Source of the DNA: Temnothorax longispinosus | Taxonomy: Eukaryota > Arthropoda > Insecta > Hymenoptera > Formicidae | DNA: 64,000 bases | Reading direction: 5' to 3' | Assembly (NCBI RefSeq): GCF_030848805.1 | Contig: NC_092360.1 | Location: forward strand, 19,695,701-19,759,700 | Part shown: one piece after another, positions 46,863 to 57,765 of the stretch | How positions within the stretch are numbered: position 1 is the first letter of the stretch | Layout: each line of letters opens with the position of its first letter | Position numbers and translations under genes: made by a program | The notes under the pieces: model-generated | The model's input: the letters and a program-made list of their open reading frames with translations, nothing else | Databases searched by the model: none | What the model was told of the DNA's origin: nothing

Positions 46863-48133
46863 TAACAATACGTCTTTTTTTTTTACAATTATACCATTAT
46901 TGCAGGGCTACTTGATGAAAAAGGGCTTCCTGCTGCCAACGTTGCGGTACTTCTGGTTTGTGCTGCGTCCTGGTGAATTGACGTATTATAAAGATCCCCA
47001 ACAGAAAGAGCCGTCCGGATTAATACTGCTGAATGCCAATTGCTTGGCCGATACGCTGACAAACGGTGAAAAAGCCCGATAGAAGATTCGTGCTGAGCAC
47101 CCCCGAACATAGATGCATCGAGCTAGTGGCAGAGGATCACAAAGGCAGACTGCAGTGGCTCGCGGCATTGCAAACGGCCATTCAGCATTCGGGCGAGAAG
47201 ATTGGCTATCAGAGAAGTTTGGCCAATCAAAGAAGATCCTTGCGACAAGTAAATTGAAACAAATAAATTGAAACAGAAAAATATATATGTTTTAATTAGA
47301 ACAGATAACAATTTTACTTGGAATTTATTTCACAACGTATTGCTGCTTGCTAGGCTACTAAACAGGAAAAAGAAGAGACCAAGCTGGAACTATAGCACGA
47401 GAGGCAGGCTAGAATCGCCGCCGAGATCCAAGCTCGGAAATTGGAAACTCTGTTAAAGGAGGAAGGTGCCAAGGTTCAACAACTAGAAGATGTTAAACAG
47501 AAGCTAGAATTACTGCTGCAAGAAGAAAAGCAGGCCCTACGCGACGAGGAAATAGGTAAGATTAATGTATCTACTGTATTTAATTTTTATCACACCATGT
47601 TCTTGTAAGATTGTAGTATAATTTAGATACGCGCTATGTACGCATTTACAGTACGAAATTTACAAGCGAGAGTACTACGCGAAGAATGGGAAAAGAGAGA
47701 ACAATTGGAGAGATTGCAGCAGGAGCAACAAGAATTGCTGGAGATGGAGAAGATGAAAAGAATGGAATTTGAGCGGATGCAGAAAAAAAACGAGCAACAG
47801 TTGCAAGGTATATAAAATCCAGAAGATAAAAAAATTAAACATTAAATTGTTAATCATATTAATAAACGTAATCACGTAAAAAAATTTGCATACACATGTA
47901 CCGGGCGCATGTGTGTTTCTTTCTTTTAGCTTTCTTAGATTCTTTCTTATAATGTTTAACTGTTATCTTTATTTGAAAATTTCTACTTTTGCATTATTCT
48001 TCTACATTAATTTTTAGATGCCGAACTGCGACTCCAGCAGCTAGAAGCGGAGAGGGAGCAATTGGATGGAAAGTGATGGACAATTTTGTCTTGTTATTAG
48101 AAATCCACTCTGAAGTGTACTTGTACTGCAAAA

Positions 48134-48494
48134 ATGGTTGGGTTTTGTTGCATTTGCAAGCGGGAATATGGACAAGAACATGACGTATTCTTTCACAGGT
48201 GACTATACGTGAAAATTTTTATTTTTTACAAAAGTTTATAGGATAAACTATAATAATTTTATAACTGTTTTTAACTAACTTTTTAAAATGTTATTCATAA
48301 TTTTTAAGACTTCCAAAAAATGACGAGGATAGAGAAAAATGGCTCAAATTTATTGGTCACCCGACAAGCCGAACGAGTTCGGTTGCAGTAAGCACTTTGA
48401 AGAAAGTGGTTTTATTTACAAACCATATGGAAATGATGTAAGACGGTACCTAAAACCAGGAACTTGTCCATCACGTCGACAAAACACTGAGTAG
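48134..48494 (+). pseudogene. THAP-domain gene fragment with frameshift
   Basis: Exon 48134-48198 reads MVGFCCICKREYGQEHDVFF, ending at a donor in phase 2. Exon 48309-48494 reads LPKNDEDREKWLKFIG, then in another frame CSKHFEESGFIYKP and RRYLKPGTCPS, then a stop. This is the C2CH THAP finger with its closing P-box. A one-base frame change lies between about 48345 and 48384. THAP fingers bind DNA and occur in P-element transposases and regulators. It starts 58 bases after the end of the SWAP70-like coil, so it may have replaced that gene's 3' end. Confidence 0.6.
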
Positions 48495-48767
48495 GCATAT
48501 TTCATATGAGTAACAGTATCAAATAATACGTAAAATTATAATATATATTAAAATATTTTAAATAATAACTTTATTTCTATTTTTAATCATACCACATTTT
48601 AATGCAGATCAAACGCTTCAATTTTGACCGGTTCTATTGTAACTTTGTAAATATATGTACCCTTAAATATCTTTGGCCAAATAATAAATATCTCATCACA
48701 TAATTTTATTGATATTGTTCAAAATAAATAAAGAGTTACGATTTTTTATAATTGTAAAATTTTAAAA

Positions 48768-48956
48768 TGCGAAGAAGTTCGGGTGCCTTCTAAAAACAAC
48801 ACAATAAGAGCATTCAGGATGCGCTTAAGTAAACATGGGATGTCTCCCGAAAAAAATCGCACACTACCTAACAAGCTACGAAACCATTACACGGACTTAT
48901 CCAATTATAAGGCAAAATGTGATAAATGCGATACAATAATAAATTCGAGATATTAA
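48768..48956 (+). pseudogene. Tandem BED-finger remnant
   Basis: Reads CEEVRVPSKNNTIRAFRMRL, then LPNKLRNHYTDLSNYKAKCD and KCDTIINSRY followed by a stop. Alignment by eye with 37386-37691 matches LPNKL..YY.DL..Y.AKC.KC, so the two are paralogous. The first finger has lost a cysteine and the second lacks its HxxxxH, so it is a relic. Confidence 0.5.
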
Positions 48957-49790
48957 ACGTTAAAGTTGACAGGAATCAGGTTATGATTCCTGTCATACCG
49001 CCAAGATGTAGCAACACTGAACATGCTCCTTGGCCGCACGCGCAGCGAAATAGAAGTGTCCTTGTTATGTCGTAGCTGTCAGAATTTTCAAAAATTATTT
49101 AACATGTTGTTATAAAATTATTTGAATAAAGTAAAGCGCGCCACTAACCAAGCCAATATAGCCAATATAGGTTGACGCGCTTTAAACAGTCAAATACAAA
49201 ATATCTGCTTAAAGCAGAACACACACACGTGATGAAAAAATATCAGAATTAATATCAAGGAAATCAATTTGGAACAAAGCAAAATTTTATAAATTTCATA
49301 ACTCAACCCATCTTTATTATTCTAAGTTGATCTTCTTGACAGGAAATAATAAACTATATCTATCACCTCCACCTGGGAATAACCTCCAAACCCAAATATT
49401 TTTAAGTTAATCTTTAATACCCCATATCAAAAGTCCTTCAAATTAAAAATTAGATGCATTGAATATTTTTAAAAGAAGACACTTCTGAGAAAAAAATATT
49501 CAATAAAGAAGTTTCAACATTTTTAGATTTGCCCATAAACATTGTAAAAGAAAGTAAAACCGATGAAGAAGAATCTATTGGCATGAAAAAAGATTAGAAG
49601 GCAAGATACCGTGAGCGCTCGAAAAGACAACCGTGTTACGCAGGTAAAGAGACGCTTCTCTTTAAGGCTCCTTACGCAATTTTATAGTATTCGTACTAAT
49701 ACTAAATCTCTTGAAAAATATGTAGTGTACTTCTGGAAGAAAACTAGCAAGTTAATGTATTTCTTTTCTGAAATACAAAATATTCCAACT

Positions 49791-49864
49791 GTAGTCAGAT
49801 AGACTCGAACCCGAGTCCTCACAGTTTATGAGTCACTTTTGCCACTAGACTACACTGCTTCCCT
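49791..49864 (-). ncRNA. tRNA-like sequence (tRNA pseudogene or SINE head)
   Basis: Minus-strand reading has an A-box-like tagtctagtggc and a B-box-like gggttcgagtct at tRNA spacing, with a ctca/tgag anticodon-like stem between. The acceptor ends do not pair properly, so it is not a functional tRNA as read. Pol III promoter boxes of this type head tRNA-derived SINEs. Confidence 0.35.
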
Positions 49865-50744
49865 ACGAAGACGAAATGTTGAAGAATACTGTTGAATTAT
49901 CAACAATCCATAAACCATTATTACTTTCTAAAGAAGGAAAAGAGGAAAACGAAAGTAAACTTGAAAAGAGAGAGAAAAAAGATTTCCATTATTTTCCATT
50001 TCTAAGATCAAAATGTCCATACAACTTTTTCCAATCATACTAGACAAACATCAGATTTATTTAAAGATATTTAAATATAAAGTGTATTGGTAACAATGCA
50101 ATAATAATTAATAACCTATCGTATGAAAAAGCATGAAAATTGACTGATAGAAAATACCTAGTCCCTTGGGTAATGTCTCGATTTCGCGGCTACCCTCTTA
50201 ACAAAAAAATTATTAGAGAAAATGAGAAGCAACTAACGTACTTCGTTCCCGTGGCTGACATCAGAATTTTGTATATTTCATTTCCCGTATCTGACATGCC
50301 TAACCCATTTTTGTTTCAACAACAGATCTGTTGTCATATGTAATAAGATCAAGTCGACTATGATTACATAAAAATATGATCATATCACGCCAAATTTCGG
50401 ATCTGATTACATATAATCATATAAAAATAGATCTTTTCATATATAATTCAGATCCTTTCATATTTAATAATATATTTTAAATCTGACCATTATACCAATT
50501 TTTTTCTCGGGTATTTCGAAATATAATATTCGAAATATGTATTATTATACGTATAAACTACAATTTCATTAGTGTTCATATGTTCAGCGTTTAAAAATTA
50601 TGACTTTAATGTTGCTTTCAAATATTAAATAATGTTATATGGAACGCGTGATTCCGTGATATCCCTCCTCCACCTACTGTGTCGGAAATGATCGGAATCA
50701 ATCGGAAACAAATAAAAAAATTTTTTTGGAATAGTTTTGATCTA

Positions 50745-51543
50745 CCACACAAACTGTATTTACGGAAAATGGTAAAACATTTGCTTCACATAAATTTCAA
50801 TAATTCCTACGAGTAAATGGTAAACATAAAGTATACGGCTTCGTATAATATACCAACAAATGGTCAGGCTGAACGTTTTATACAAACAAGTTTTACATCG
50901 TATAAACTGTGATTCTTTAAATGTCGATTTAGCATTAAATAACGTACGGAAATTATTGTAATTTAAAAATAAATAGTTCTTATAAATTACGCACCAAGAA
51001 CCGCGTTGTCACTCTCATAACCAAATCACTATATTATTTTTTATTATCAAGAGTCTTAAAGAATTTTAGCATTAAATAAATTATTATTACAGTATAGAAC
51101 AATGCTATATGCAATAACATGTCTCTTGCGGAAATGTTCTCAACAGAAAACTATGCACTAGATTAGGTGTAATGTTATACCTACTAAATAAAATAAAACT
51201 GTCAGAAGCTTTCGGTTGATTGACTACATTTTTCTCGCTTTCGAACAACGAAAAGTGTTAAATTTAATAACTTCTGACTGAGTTAATGCCCTTTGTGTTC
51301 CGACAAAAACTAGCAGAAAAAATTCAAACTCTTAGTAACACAAACACATTAAATGCAAATTTCTCGTGCGGAGAGAGAGTAGCGTGTAAAAATTATTTGA
51401 AAGATAAAAAATGGAAATTTGATAGAATTACAGATCGATTGAGAAAGTTGCATTATAAGATGTCGTTCGATGATGGCTGTTCCTGGATAAAACGTGTAAA
51501 TCAAATGCGTTCCATAGAAAGTAAACACTCCTGTAGTCTTTGA
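50745..51543 (+). pseudogene. Second gypsy-type integrase remnant
   Basis: In shifting frames the stretch reads ENGKTFASHKFQ, then IPTNGQAERFIQT (core with the catalytic glutamate), and from 51286 FSCGERVACKNYLKDKKWKF with LHYKMSFDDGCSWIKRVNQM, the integrase C-terminal domain of another Ty3/gypsy lineage. Many stops separate the pieces. It is AT-rich and old, unlike the GC-rich element at 40-47 kb. Confidence 0.65.
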
Positions 51544-51726
51544 GTTTTAAATCGCATGAACGGAATGAACAAGACGATGTTTCTCAAGAGACATGCCGAA
51601 CAATCTCGAAACAAAACACATATTAATATCCGCGGTTCACTACAGACAGAACCTAATCATCTTTTTGATCAAGCGCAACATACACCACGACGCTCTGTTG
51701 GAGTACGAACATTTTAGAGCGTTCAT

Positions 51727-51771
51727 TGATAAGTAGTCAGTCGTTATAAAACGAACTGATTACTTATCAAT
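51727..51771. repeat. Short hairpin downstream of the integrase remnant
   Basis: ttgataagtagtcagt pairs with actgattacttatcaa around a short loop. It is followed by a purine run (aagaaggggtag, about 51799-51810) that could be the polypurine tract before a lost 3' LTR. Confidence 0.6.
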
Positions 51772-52237
51772 GTATGCAGCAAAATAACTTTTTTCTTAAG
51801 AAGGGGTAGATGTGTGTTCATTTTACGCGCGCTCTATTGGATTAGACGCTCTAGGATAAGACGCGCTAAAGTAACTGGATAGACAAAGTACTGCAATCAC
51901 AGACATCTATATTATACATCCATGGACAACGATTCGTCCAATACACGGACCTTATAGATATGGACTGGCAACTGCCTACAGTTTATTATAATGTACAGAA
52001 AAAATTAGAGAAAGAGCCATCTTCTCTCTTTTTTTCTTTCCATACTTCCGGACACTTTGGAGAGAGAAGTATATTTCTCTCTCTTTTCCTCTTTCGGTGC
52101 TTCCGGACACTTTAGAGAGAGAAGTACGTGACAAGATGTGCTATATATGTATTGCCAGTCCATGGTCAATATTGTCTTAAATTTCGCTACATGCTTTTGC
52201 TCACCAAATATCGCAGGCCCAATTTTTGAACATTTAA

Positions 52238-52878
52238 GGTGGTTCGATGGCTACAACAAAATGCAGAGAATTTCATGAAATTTTAATATGTTGTTCTGCA
52301 ATGCAAAATAAAATTGTGAATTTTTTGGGAATTTTTCACCGTCCCGTTTTGAAAAAAATCTACTCCAAAAACCTAAAAAGTACAATTTTTGGAGTAGATT
52401 TATTTCAAAACGGGACGGTGAAAAATTCCCAAAAAATTCACATAATTCTATTTTGCATTCCAGAACAACATATTAAAATTGCATGAAACTGGCTGCATTT
52501 TTAACATAGGTTTTTATGGTTTTTATGGGAAATGACATATTGCATATACCTTCAGAATGAAATAAGTGCAAGAAAAAATGCAAATGATAAAGAAAAAGAA
52601 ATTTGCACATGTAACTTAATATGTTACAAATAAATGAGCGGAAGAAAGGGGAAAGTTACCGCACATTTCGTAGAAAAATTAATTATTAAAGCATAAATTG
52701 CTTGATTTTTCGTCTGCATAGACTGTCATGGTCGTGAACGACGTGAACAGCAGCACGCATTATACACGCGGCGACCAATCAGAGCAATCCCCTTCATTCC
52801 CACTACTTCAAACGCTAGTGCGCTGTTTCCAAAACCCCCGCGTCCCACTACTCCCTCCGATGAAACCATCGAACCTCC
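52238..52878. mobile_element. TTAA-flanked non-autonomous element (piggyBac-like by target)
   Basis: 641 bp between two TTAA copies (52234-52237 and 52879-52882). Terminal repeats are GGTGGTTCGATGG and, on the other strand, GGAGGTTCGATGG. The left third carries a subterminal palindrome (about 52258-52495) containing tggagtagattt and cgggacggtgaaaaattccc in both directions. No transposase. A TTAA target is typical of piggyBac, but the terminal bases are not the usual CCC, so the class is inferred. Confidence 0.7.
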
Positions 52879-52882
52879 TTAA

Positions 52883-54180
52883 GTAATTGGGAAAAAACGC
52901 AAGAGACCGCAATAAAAACATATAAAAAACAAAAAATTAATATATAACCGAGCAAACACGAAAGCAGATAGCAAAATTCTACGTGAATCAGCTGATTACG
53001 GTAATTATATTTTTGTAACAATTAACCTGCATAAGATCTATGGTTCCATACCTGACTAGTGAAGCAAGAAAGATACCTCCTCTGTTCTATCCATTAGATT
53101 CATGTATGTATGCGTTACGTATGTGTGTATTGTATACTAAATTGCTACTCCTTTATACCTTATCAAAATAATGGATTCCAAAAAATATGTATTACATATA
53201 TATGACGAGTAAGCATCTGCGCATCCGTGGCGTAAATAAAAGAGGAAATAGTAGATATGTAACACGTATTGCTTGAAATTCAACCAATTAAGTAACATTC
53301 GTATCTTTTACAAAACGCATGAGCTATGTACATACTTTTCAGATCCACGTGGAAGTGATTTTGTGGAAATTAGCAGTCTAGTATATAATATACAGATGTC
53401 TGTAATCGCAATTCATAAGACTCAATGCTTTAACATATAGAGTCAAATGGCGTCGAATAATGGACATAATGTAGACTTATCTTATTGCATAATGTAACAT
53501 AGCTACACATTAAGTGCAATTTTCCTAACCTGATTCTGTGTGTGAAACATTATATGTATGTACGCGTTTCTTTGTGTGGTCGCATAGTTGTAGAGTCAAA
53601 ATGGGGGATAATTGCGATATTTTATCTATCTACTTTAGACTTGGACTTTAGGATGCGCTATTAACAAATGAACGCAATAAGCACAATTCCGTTCTTTCTT
53701 TTGCTATTTCCGCCATTGCACATCTGTTTCCAGACACTTAAGCCTGGCTTTTATATGGTACCCCGCATGGCCACGCGTATGGTATGTAAATTGTATCCTT
53801 ATTCTGTGTAATAAAATTGTATATTGTGTTGCCATATTAATTTGAAACAATTATTTAAATTATCCACAGAAATACATAATAAAAAAGAAAATGAAAACGG
53901 ACCTAAAACTAACAATAAAAAAAACAGAGAAAGGTTGTACAGATAACATCACTTATCTACTCTCTTGGCATACACCAAACAGAAGCGTACGAATACTTGA
54001 ACTTCATTTCTAACATCCGCACTATTTAAGTGCTTCTGTAATACCAATTTTATTGCACAATGTGACAAATCTATCCTTTAAGGCTCCTGGGTAGTCACCA
54101 GGGTTCGAAGGATACATATCAGTGATATATATCGGATATATATCGTTGATATATATCGTGATATTTATGCAGTAATATAT
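52883..54180. other. No gene seen
   Basis: Short frames only; nothing with splice or motif support. Confidence 0.4.
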
Positions 54181-54185
54181 AATAT

Positions 54186-54207
54186 ATAATATATATATTA
54201 TATGTAT

Positions 54208-54257
<50 letters not shown>

Positions 54258-54262
54258 TATAT
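54186..54262. repeat. AT-rich microsatellite
   Basis: Mostly uninterrupted TA dinucleotides. An open frame on the minus strand across it is an artefact of the repeat. Confidence 0.9.
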
Positions 54263-54289
54263 ACTATTATTATAAAGCAACAGGGTTTG

Positions 54290-54840
54290 CATTTTTTTTG
54301 TCCGCTATGATCTCGGAAACTAATGGACCGAATTTTTACCAAACGTATATGAAATAGGGGTAGAATTTCCCGGGGAGTGCTATAGGGTGTATAGTTTTTC
54401 GTTACCGATCTTTTGGAAACCGGTTTTTCTAATTTCTTCAATTTTTCGGTAAATAATTGACGGAATTTCAAAGAATTGTATATAAAACAGGCGTTGAATT
54501 TTCCGAGGAGTGCCATAAAGTGTATAATTTTTTGTTACCGATCTTTTTGGAAGCCGGTACTGAAATTTTTGAAATTAAAAATCATTTGACCGAATTTTTA
54601 TTAAATTTCATATACTTTTAATATTGATTTTTTTGGAAACCGGTATCAGAAGTGTTTCGAGTGTATAGTTTTTTTTACCGATTTTCTGGAAACCGGTTTT
54701 TTTAATTTTTCTAATTTTTCGAGAAATAATTGACCAAATTTTTATTAAAAGTATATGAAATAGGGGTAGAATTTCCCAGGGAGAACTATAAAGTGTATAA
54801 TTTTTTGTTACCGAGATCATAGCAGAGACTATTTGCGTGT
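54290..54840. repeat. Tandem repeat, three or four diverged units
   Basis: Recurring phrases tgttaccgatct, gaaaccggtttttctaat, aaataattgaccgaattttta and gaaataggggtagaatttcc return in the same order at roughly 110-170-base intervals. They lead directly into the Helitron-like terminus at 54886. Confidence 0.65.
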
Positions 54841-54856
54841 CTTAATACACATGTTC

Positions 54857-54886
54857 TCCGGGGCGAAGCCCGGCGAGGCATGCTAG
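54857..54886 (+). mobile_element. Helitron-like 3' terminus
   Basis: A GC-rich hairpin (ccggg gcgaag cccgg) followed about ten bases later by CTAG and then T. Hairpin plus CTRR-T is the diagnostic 3' end of Helitrons. The 5' TC end could not be placed, so the element's extent is unknown; the tandem repeats at 54290-54840 would lie inside it. Confidence 0.5.
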
Positions 54887-55235
54887 TATGTAATAAAACT
54901 CAATAACAAGAACAATTTAAAAAATATATTAACAGAAGCATTTTTCAAGTTAACATTTCAAGTTGCTCGACTGCAGTGAGCAGTATAGTGGACAGTGACT
55001 ATAGTCACTCTCCGTACCGAAAAGGGTAATTAATGTTCCGTATTGTCAATTTCAAAAATTATTTATCTAGAGATAAAATATGTTACAGGCTATAATAAAG
55101 ATCTAGTTGATCTACCTGGATTAGCGCACCTTTAGCGAGCATATGCTCCATAGGGGTTCGGAAAAATATCGTGCACCGGATGATTTCGAAAAGTACGTGT
55201 CGCAGTTTGGCGGTAGGAGAAATTCAGAGACACGC

Positions 55236-56188
55236 TCAAACTTTACTAGTATTTAAATATTTGAACATAAAAACTAATTTGCTAGCTTTTTCATTTCCTA
55301 GTCGATTACGAAGCTTCGACTGAATTATCCCAAAATTCGAAAAGAACCTTTCAAGACCTGCTGTTGCGGCAACAGAAGTAAGTAACTGATTGCATAATTC
55401 AAGAAATTTCTTTTTCTCTGGCCATTCAAACTCAGGAACAGTCACAGATTTCCACCAAGTTAACGGATTTATATTCCGAAATTGAGTGCCAAATAAAAAT
55501 TTTATAGAAAATGGCCTTGTTTTAGTTGTTAGTTGTTAGTGATTAGTGACATTACAAATAATATAATAAAGATTTACAGCATTAAGAAATTCAAACGCCT
55601 GTTCTTTTTAAGTGCTATTTAGTCTTTCTCCTAGAAATCGATGATCAATCATATTTGCTAAATAATGTGGTGGTCCCAATGCCATATCTCTTCTTTTATA
55701 AAAATGTTTTAACAGGTAATGGTTGGTCAGTTAAGTCCATTTCTAATTTGTACCATATTTCAACGGCGACTGAAATGTTCGTTGTATCGCTCTGCATTCT
55801 ATCTAACGCAATAGCAATTGGGTTAAGACGTGCCATTAAATCTGCAACATTTGTTACTAGTTGAGTACCATTTACAAGTTTTATAATATCGGGATTAATG
55901 TCTTCTTTACGGTCTTGACATAACTGAACCAGTATTCCTCTGTTGTCTAGATATGATTTTATCGCATCATTCATAGTGTTCCATCTTACCTCCAAAGGCA
56001 TTTTAAGTTTTTTACCACCAGCTTGTTTGAATAGTGCAGAAGGCAGATGTTTATTTAAAAAATATTTAATAATTTTTAAAATACTATCTGTAGTTGCGGA
56101 ATTTTCAATGTCCTTTGCCAGTAAATTTAATATATGTGCTGAACATCCATATTGTATTACATCTATGTCGGCATCTGTTGCAAGTTTT
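55236..56188 (-). pseudogene. hAT transposase remnant
   Basis: The minus strand from 56188 reads DVIQYGCSAHILNLLAKDIE, then KMPLEVRWNTMNDAI, LNPIAIALDRMQSDTTNIS and finally VAATAGLERFFSNFG with IIQSKLRNRLGNEKASKLVF. This is the C-terminal half of a hAT transposase ending in the dimerisation domain. Stops and frame changes lie between about 55695 and 55445. The N-terminal BED finger and first catalytic part are missing because the sequence is joined at 56188/56189 to 28S rRNA. Confidence 0.8.
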
Positions 56189-56557
56189 CTGCGTTATTCT
56201 TTGACAGATGTACCGCCCCAGTCAAACTCCCCGCCTGGCAGTGTCCTCAAATCGGATCACGCGGGAGTATTAACGGCGATCGGCCGCGAGGCCTCACGCC
56301 ACTCTGACACGCTTGGCTCTAGAACACCGTGACCGCCGGGGCATGAAGCCCTCGGGGCACGCGCTCCGCCTAACCGAGTAAGTAAGGAAACGATGAAAGT
56401 AGTGTTATTTCACCGGCGATGTTGCCATCTCCCACTTATGCTACACCTCTCATGTCTCCTTACAGTGCCAGACTAGAGTCAAGCTCAACAAGGTCTTCTT
56501 TCCCCGCTAATTTTTCCAAGCCCGTTCCCTTGGCAGTGGTTTCGCTAGATAGTAGAT
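56189..56557 (-). rRNA. 28S rRNA fragment
   Basis: Minus strand reads conserved 28S text: ctatctagcgaaaccactgc, cgttccctt on the other strand, and the block leading to gactggggcggtacatctgt and aagaataacgcag. About 369 bases are collinear with mature 28S. This is an isolated piece from just downstream of the R2 insertion region, not a working gene. It ends abruptly in hAT sequence on one side and GC-rich sequence on the other. Confidence 0.9.
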
Positions 56558-56632
56558 CTGCCGGCCCCCCCACGCGGCCCCCGCGGCCCACGCGGATCCC
56601 GCGGCGTGACCGCGACCGCGAACCCGCGGCGC

Positions 56633-56693
56633 GGGTGAGTCATCCCGGTGAGTAATCCCGGTGAGTCATCCCGGTGAGTCATCCCGGTGTTAT
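56633..56693. repeat. Minisatellite, unit about 14-15 bases
   Basis: gtgagtcatcccg repeated about four times with one variant (gtgagtaatcccg). Confidence 0.9.
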
Positions 56694-56741
56694 GTCAAGG
56701 TCAACCCCCTCCCCCCTCTTCCCCGCGAAATCCGATATCCT

Positions 56742-56812
56742 TGTGTAACCCGATACCCTTGTGTAACCCGATACCCTTGTGTAACCCGATATCCTTGTGT
56801 AACCCGATACCT
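56742..56812. repeat. Minisatellite, 18-base unit
   Basis: tgtgtaacccgatacct-type units (with ccttg) repeated about four times, inside a C-rich stretch that also contains two copies of gcgaaatccgata. The surrounding 56558-56900 is strongly C-rich on the plus strand and could be rDNA spacer; this is a guess from its position next to 28S sequence. Confidence 0.85.
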
Positions 56813-57382
56813 CGCTCCTCCCCCCTCCCCCTCCCCCTGCGAAATCCGATACCCCCCTCCCTCACCCCCCTCGGAGCTCCCGAGTTAGAACCCGCCTAGT
56901 ATAACTACTAAAGTGTTTCACGAACACCCGTTATATATATTAAGTAGGAGATACGAAAGGTACTCCGCGAACAGTCTCACAGACCGGGTGACGCGTACGT
57001 CGAGATTCGAAATCCGAGCGTGTTACATACCGGGTGGGAAAATAAATAGCTATTAAGCATAAAATCGGCGAAGAGCCTGTTGAACGCGGTAAAGTCCGAA
57101 GCGAAACTGATATAGCAACGCGAAAATCGAAATACCGAATTGAGCGAACCACTGTAACAACGTGCGCCAAGGGAACGCGAAACCGTACGGTAAAACGATA
57201 CGGCGACGAAAAAAACGCGTTGAGAGGGTCGTACGAGTGGGGCGTAACGATTCGACGAGAAAAAGCGTTAGCGATCGGGGAAAAAATTTTTTTTTTCAAA
57301 AAGGGGCTAAAATTTACGCGACGAGACGGGGCCGAAAAAGGAGCGTCGTAGCAAGGCGGCGCACGCAAAGTCCCAAAAGAGT

Positions 57383-57765
57383 ATGCCAAATTTACCGAGG
57401 ACACCCGTGGGCGTAATATCGCGGAATAATATCTTCAAAAAAAGTAGGATGAAGAAATCAGTAGAAAAGATTGCAGAAAAGTTGACGGGGAACATGTACG
57501 GGGACCCATGGGAGTTCATAGACGATGACGTATGGATGATGATTGAGAATGCCAAGAGCGCACGACACGGCAATGAATACCTCAAAAAAATCACCGATAA
57601 GGTAATTATCTGACATGGCATGATTGGTAATTATCACAAACATACTTCACGTGTTCGTTCACGTATAATTTACTACTTTTTTTTTCCAAACAGCTCTGCG
57701 AAGACTTTGAGGTGAATATAGATACCACAATGAAGAATTTCGGGTATTGCTGCGGCAAAAAGTAA
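57383..57765 (+). CDS. Small two-exon ORF of unknown function
   Basis: Exon 57383-57601 opens with ATG; the donor is aag|gtaatt. The acceptor is the excellent pyrimidine tract ending ccaaacag, then exon 57694-57765. The spliced product is 96 residues: a basic N-terminus (FKKSRMKKSVEKIAEKL), an acidic middle (DPWEFIDDDVWMMIE) and the end FGYCCGKK. Without splicing the frame would stop after three more codons. It lies about 210 bases before a gag ORF and may belong to the same retroelement, or be an unrelated host gene. Not recognised. Confidence 0.4.

Larger units (their letters stand above)
39726..48076 (+). pseudogene. SWAP70/DEF6-like gene, partial and disrupted
   Basis: Exons: 39726-39795 (LGLQWDAADFSALSAAIGIF), 39877-40000 (FSTFLAVLESKYSGG, TEAIDDLHQ), 46906-47248 (PH domain, GYLMKKGFLLPTLRYFWFV to LQWLAALQTAI), 47354-47555, 47652-47807 and 48018-48072 (long acidic-basic coiled coil, e.g. 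LQARVLREEWEKREQLERL). This is the order of SWAP70/DEF6 proteins: N-terminal region, PH domain binding phosphoinositides, coiled coil that binds Rac and actin. Disruptions: an extra A in the A-run at about 47069-47073 shifts the frame inside the PH domain, TAG at 47393-47395 interrupts the first coil, and the coil stops at 48074-48076 well short of the family's usual end. Upstream exons are not found. The 6.9-kb intron between the second and third exons holds a gypsy element. Consensus errors could explain part of the damage. Confidence 0.7.

Noticed and set aside
46740..46890. 3' LTR of the gypsy element
   Set aside because: I could not match this stretch to any segment before gag, so no LTR pair is claimed.
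49791..49864. Functional tRNA gene
   Set aside because: The A and B boxes are present, but the acceptor stem does not pair as a tRNA; it is kept only as tRNA-like.
54022..54516. 164-codon minus-strand frame rich in IYIYIY
   Set aside because: Produced by the TA repeat and the tandem array.
56633..56812. Possible CRISPR-like array
   Set aside because: Units are directly adjacent with no spacers, so these are minisatellites in a eukaryotic genome.
57162..57416. Very basic plus-strand frame upstream of the small spliced ORF
   Set aside because: No start context or motif; the arginine and lysine come from CG-rich sequence. It could be a 5' UTR.
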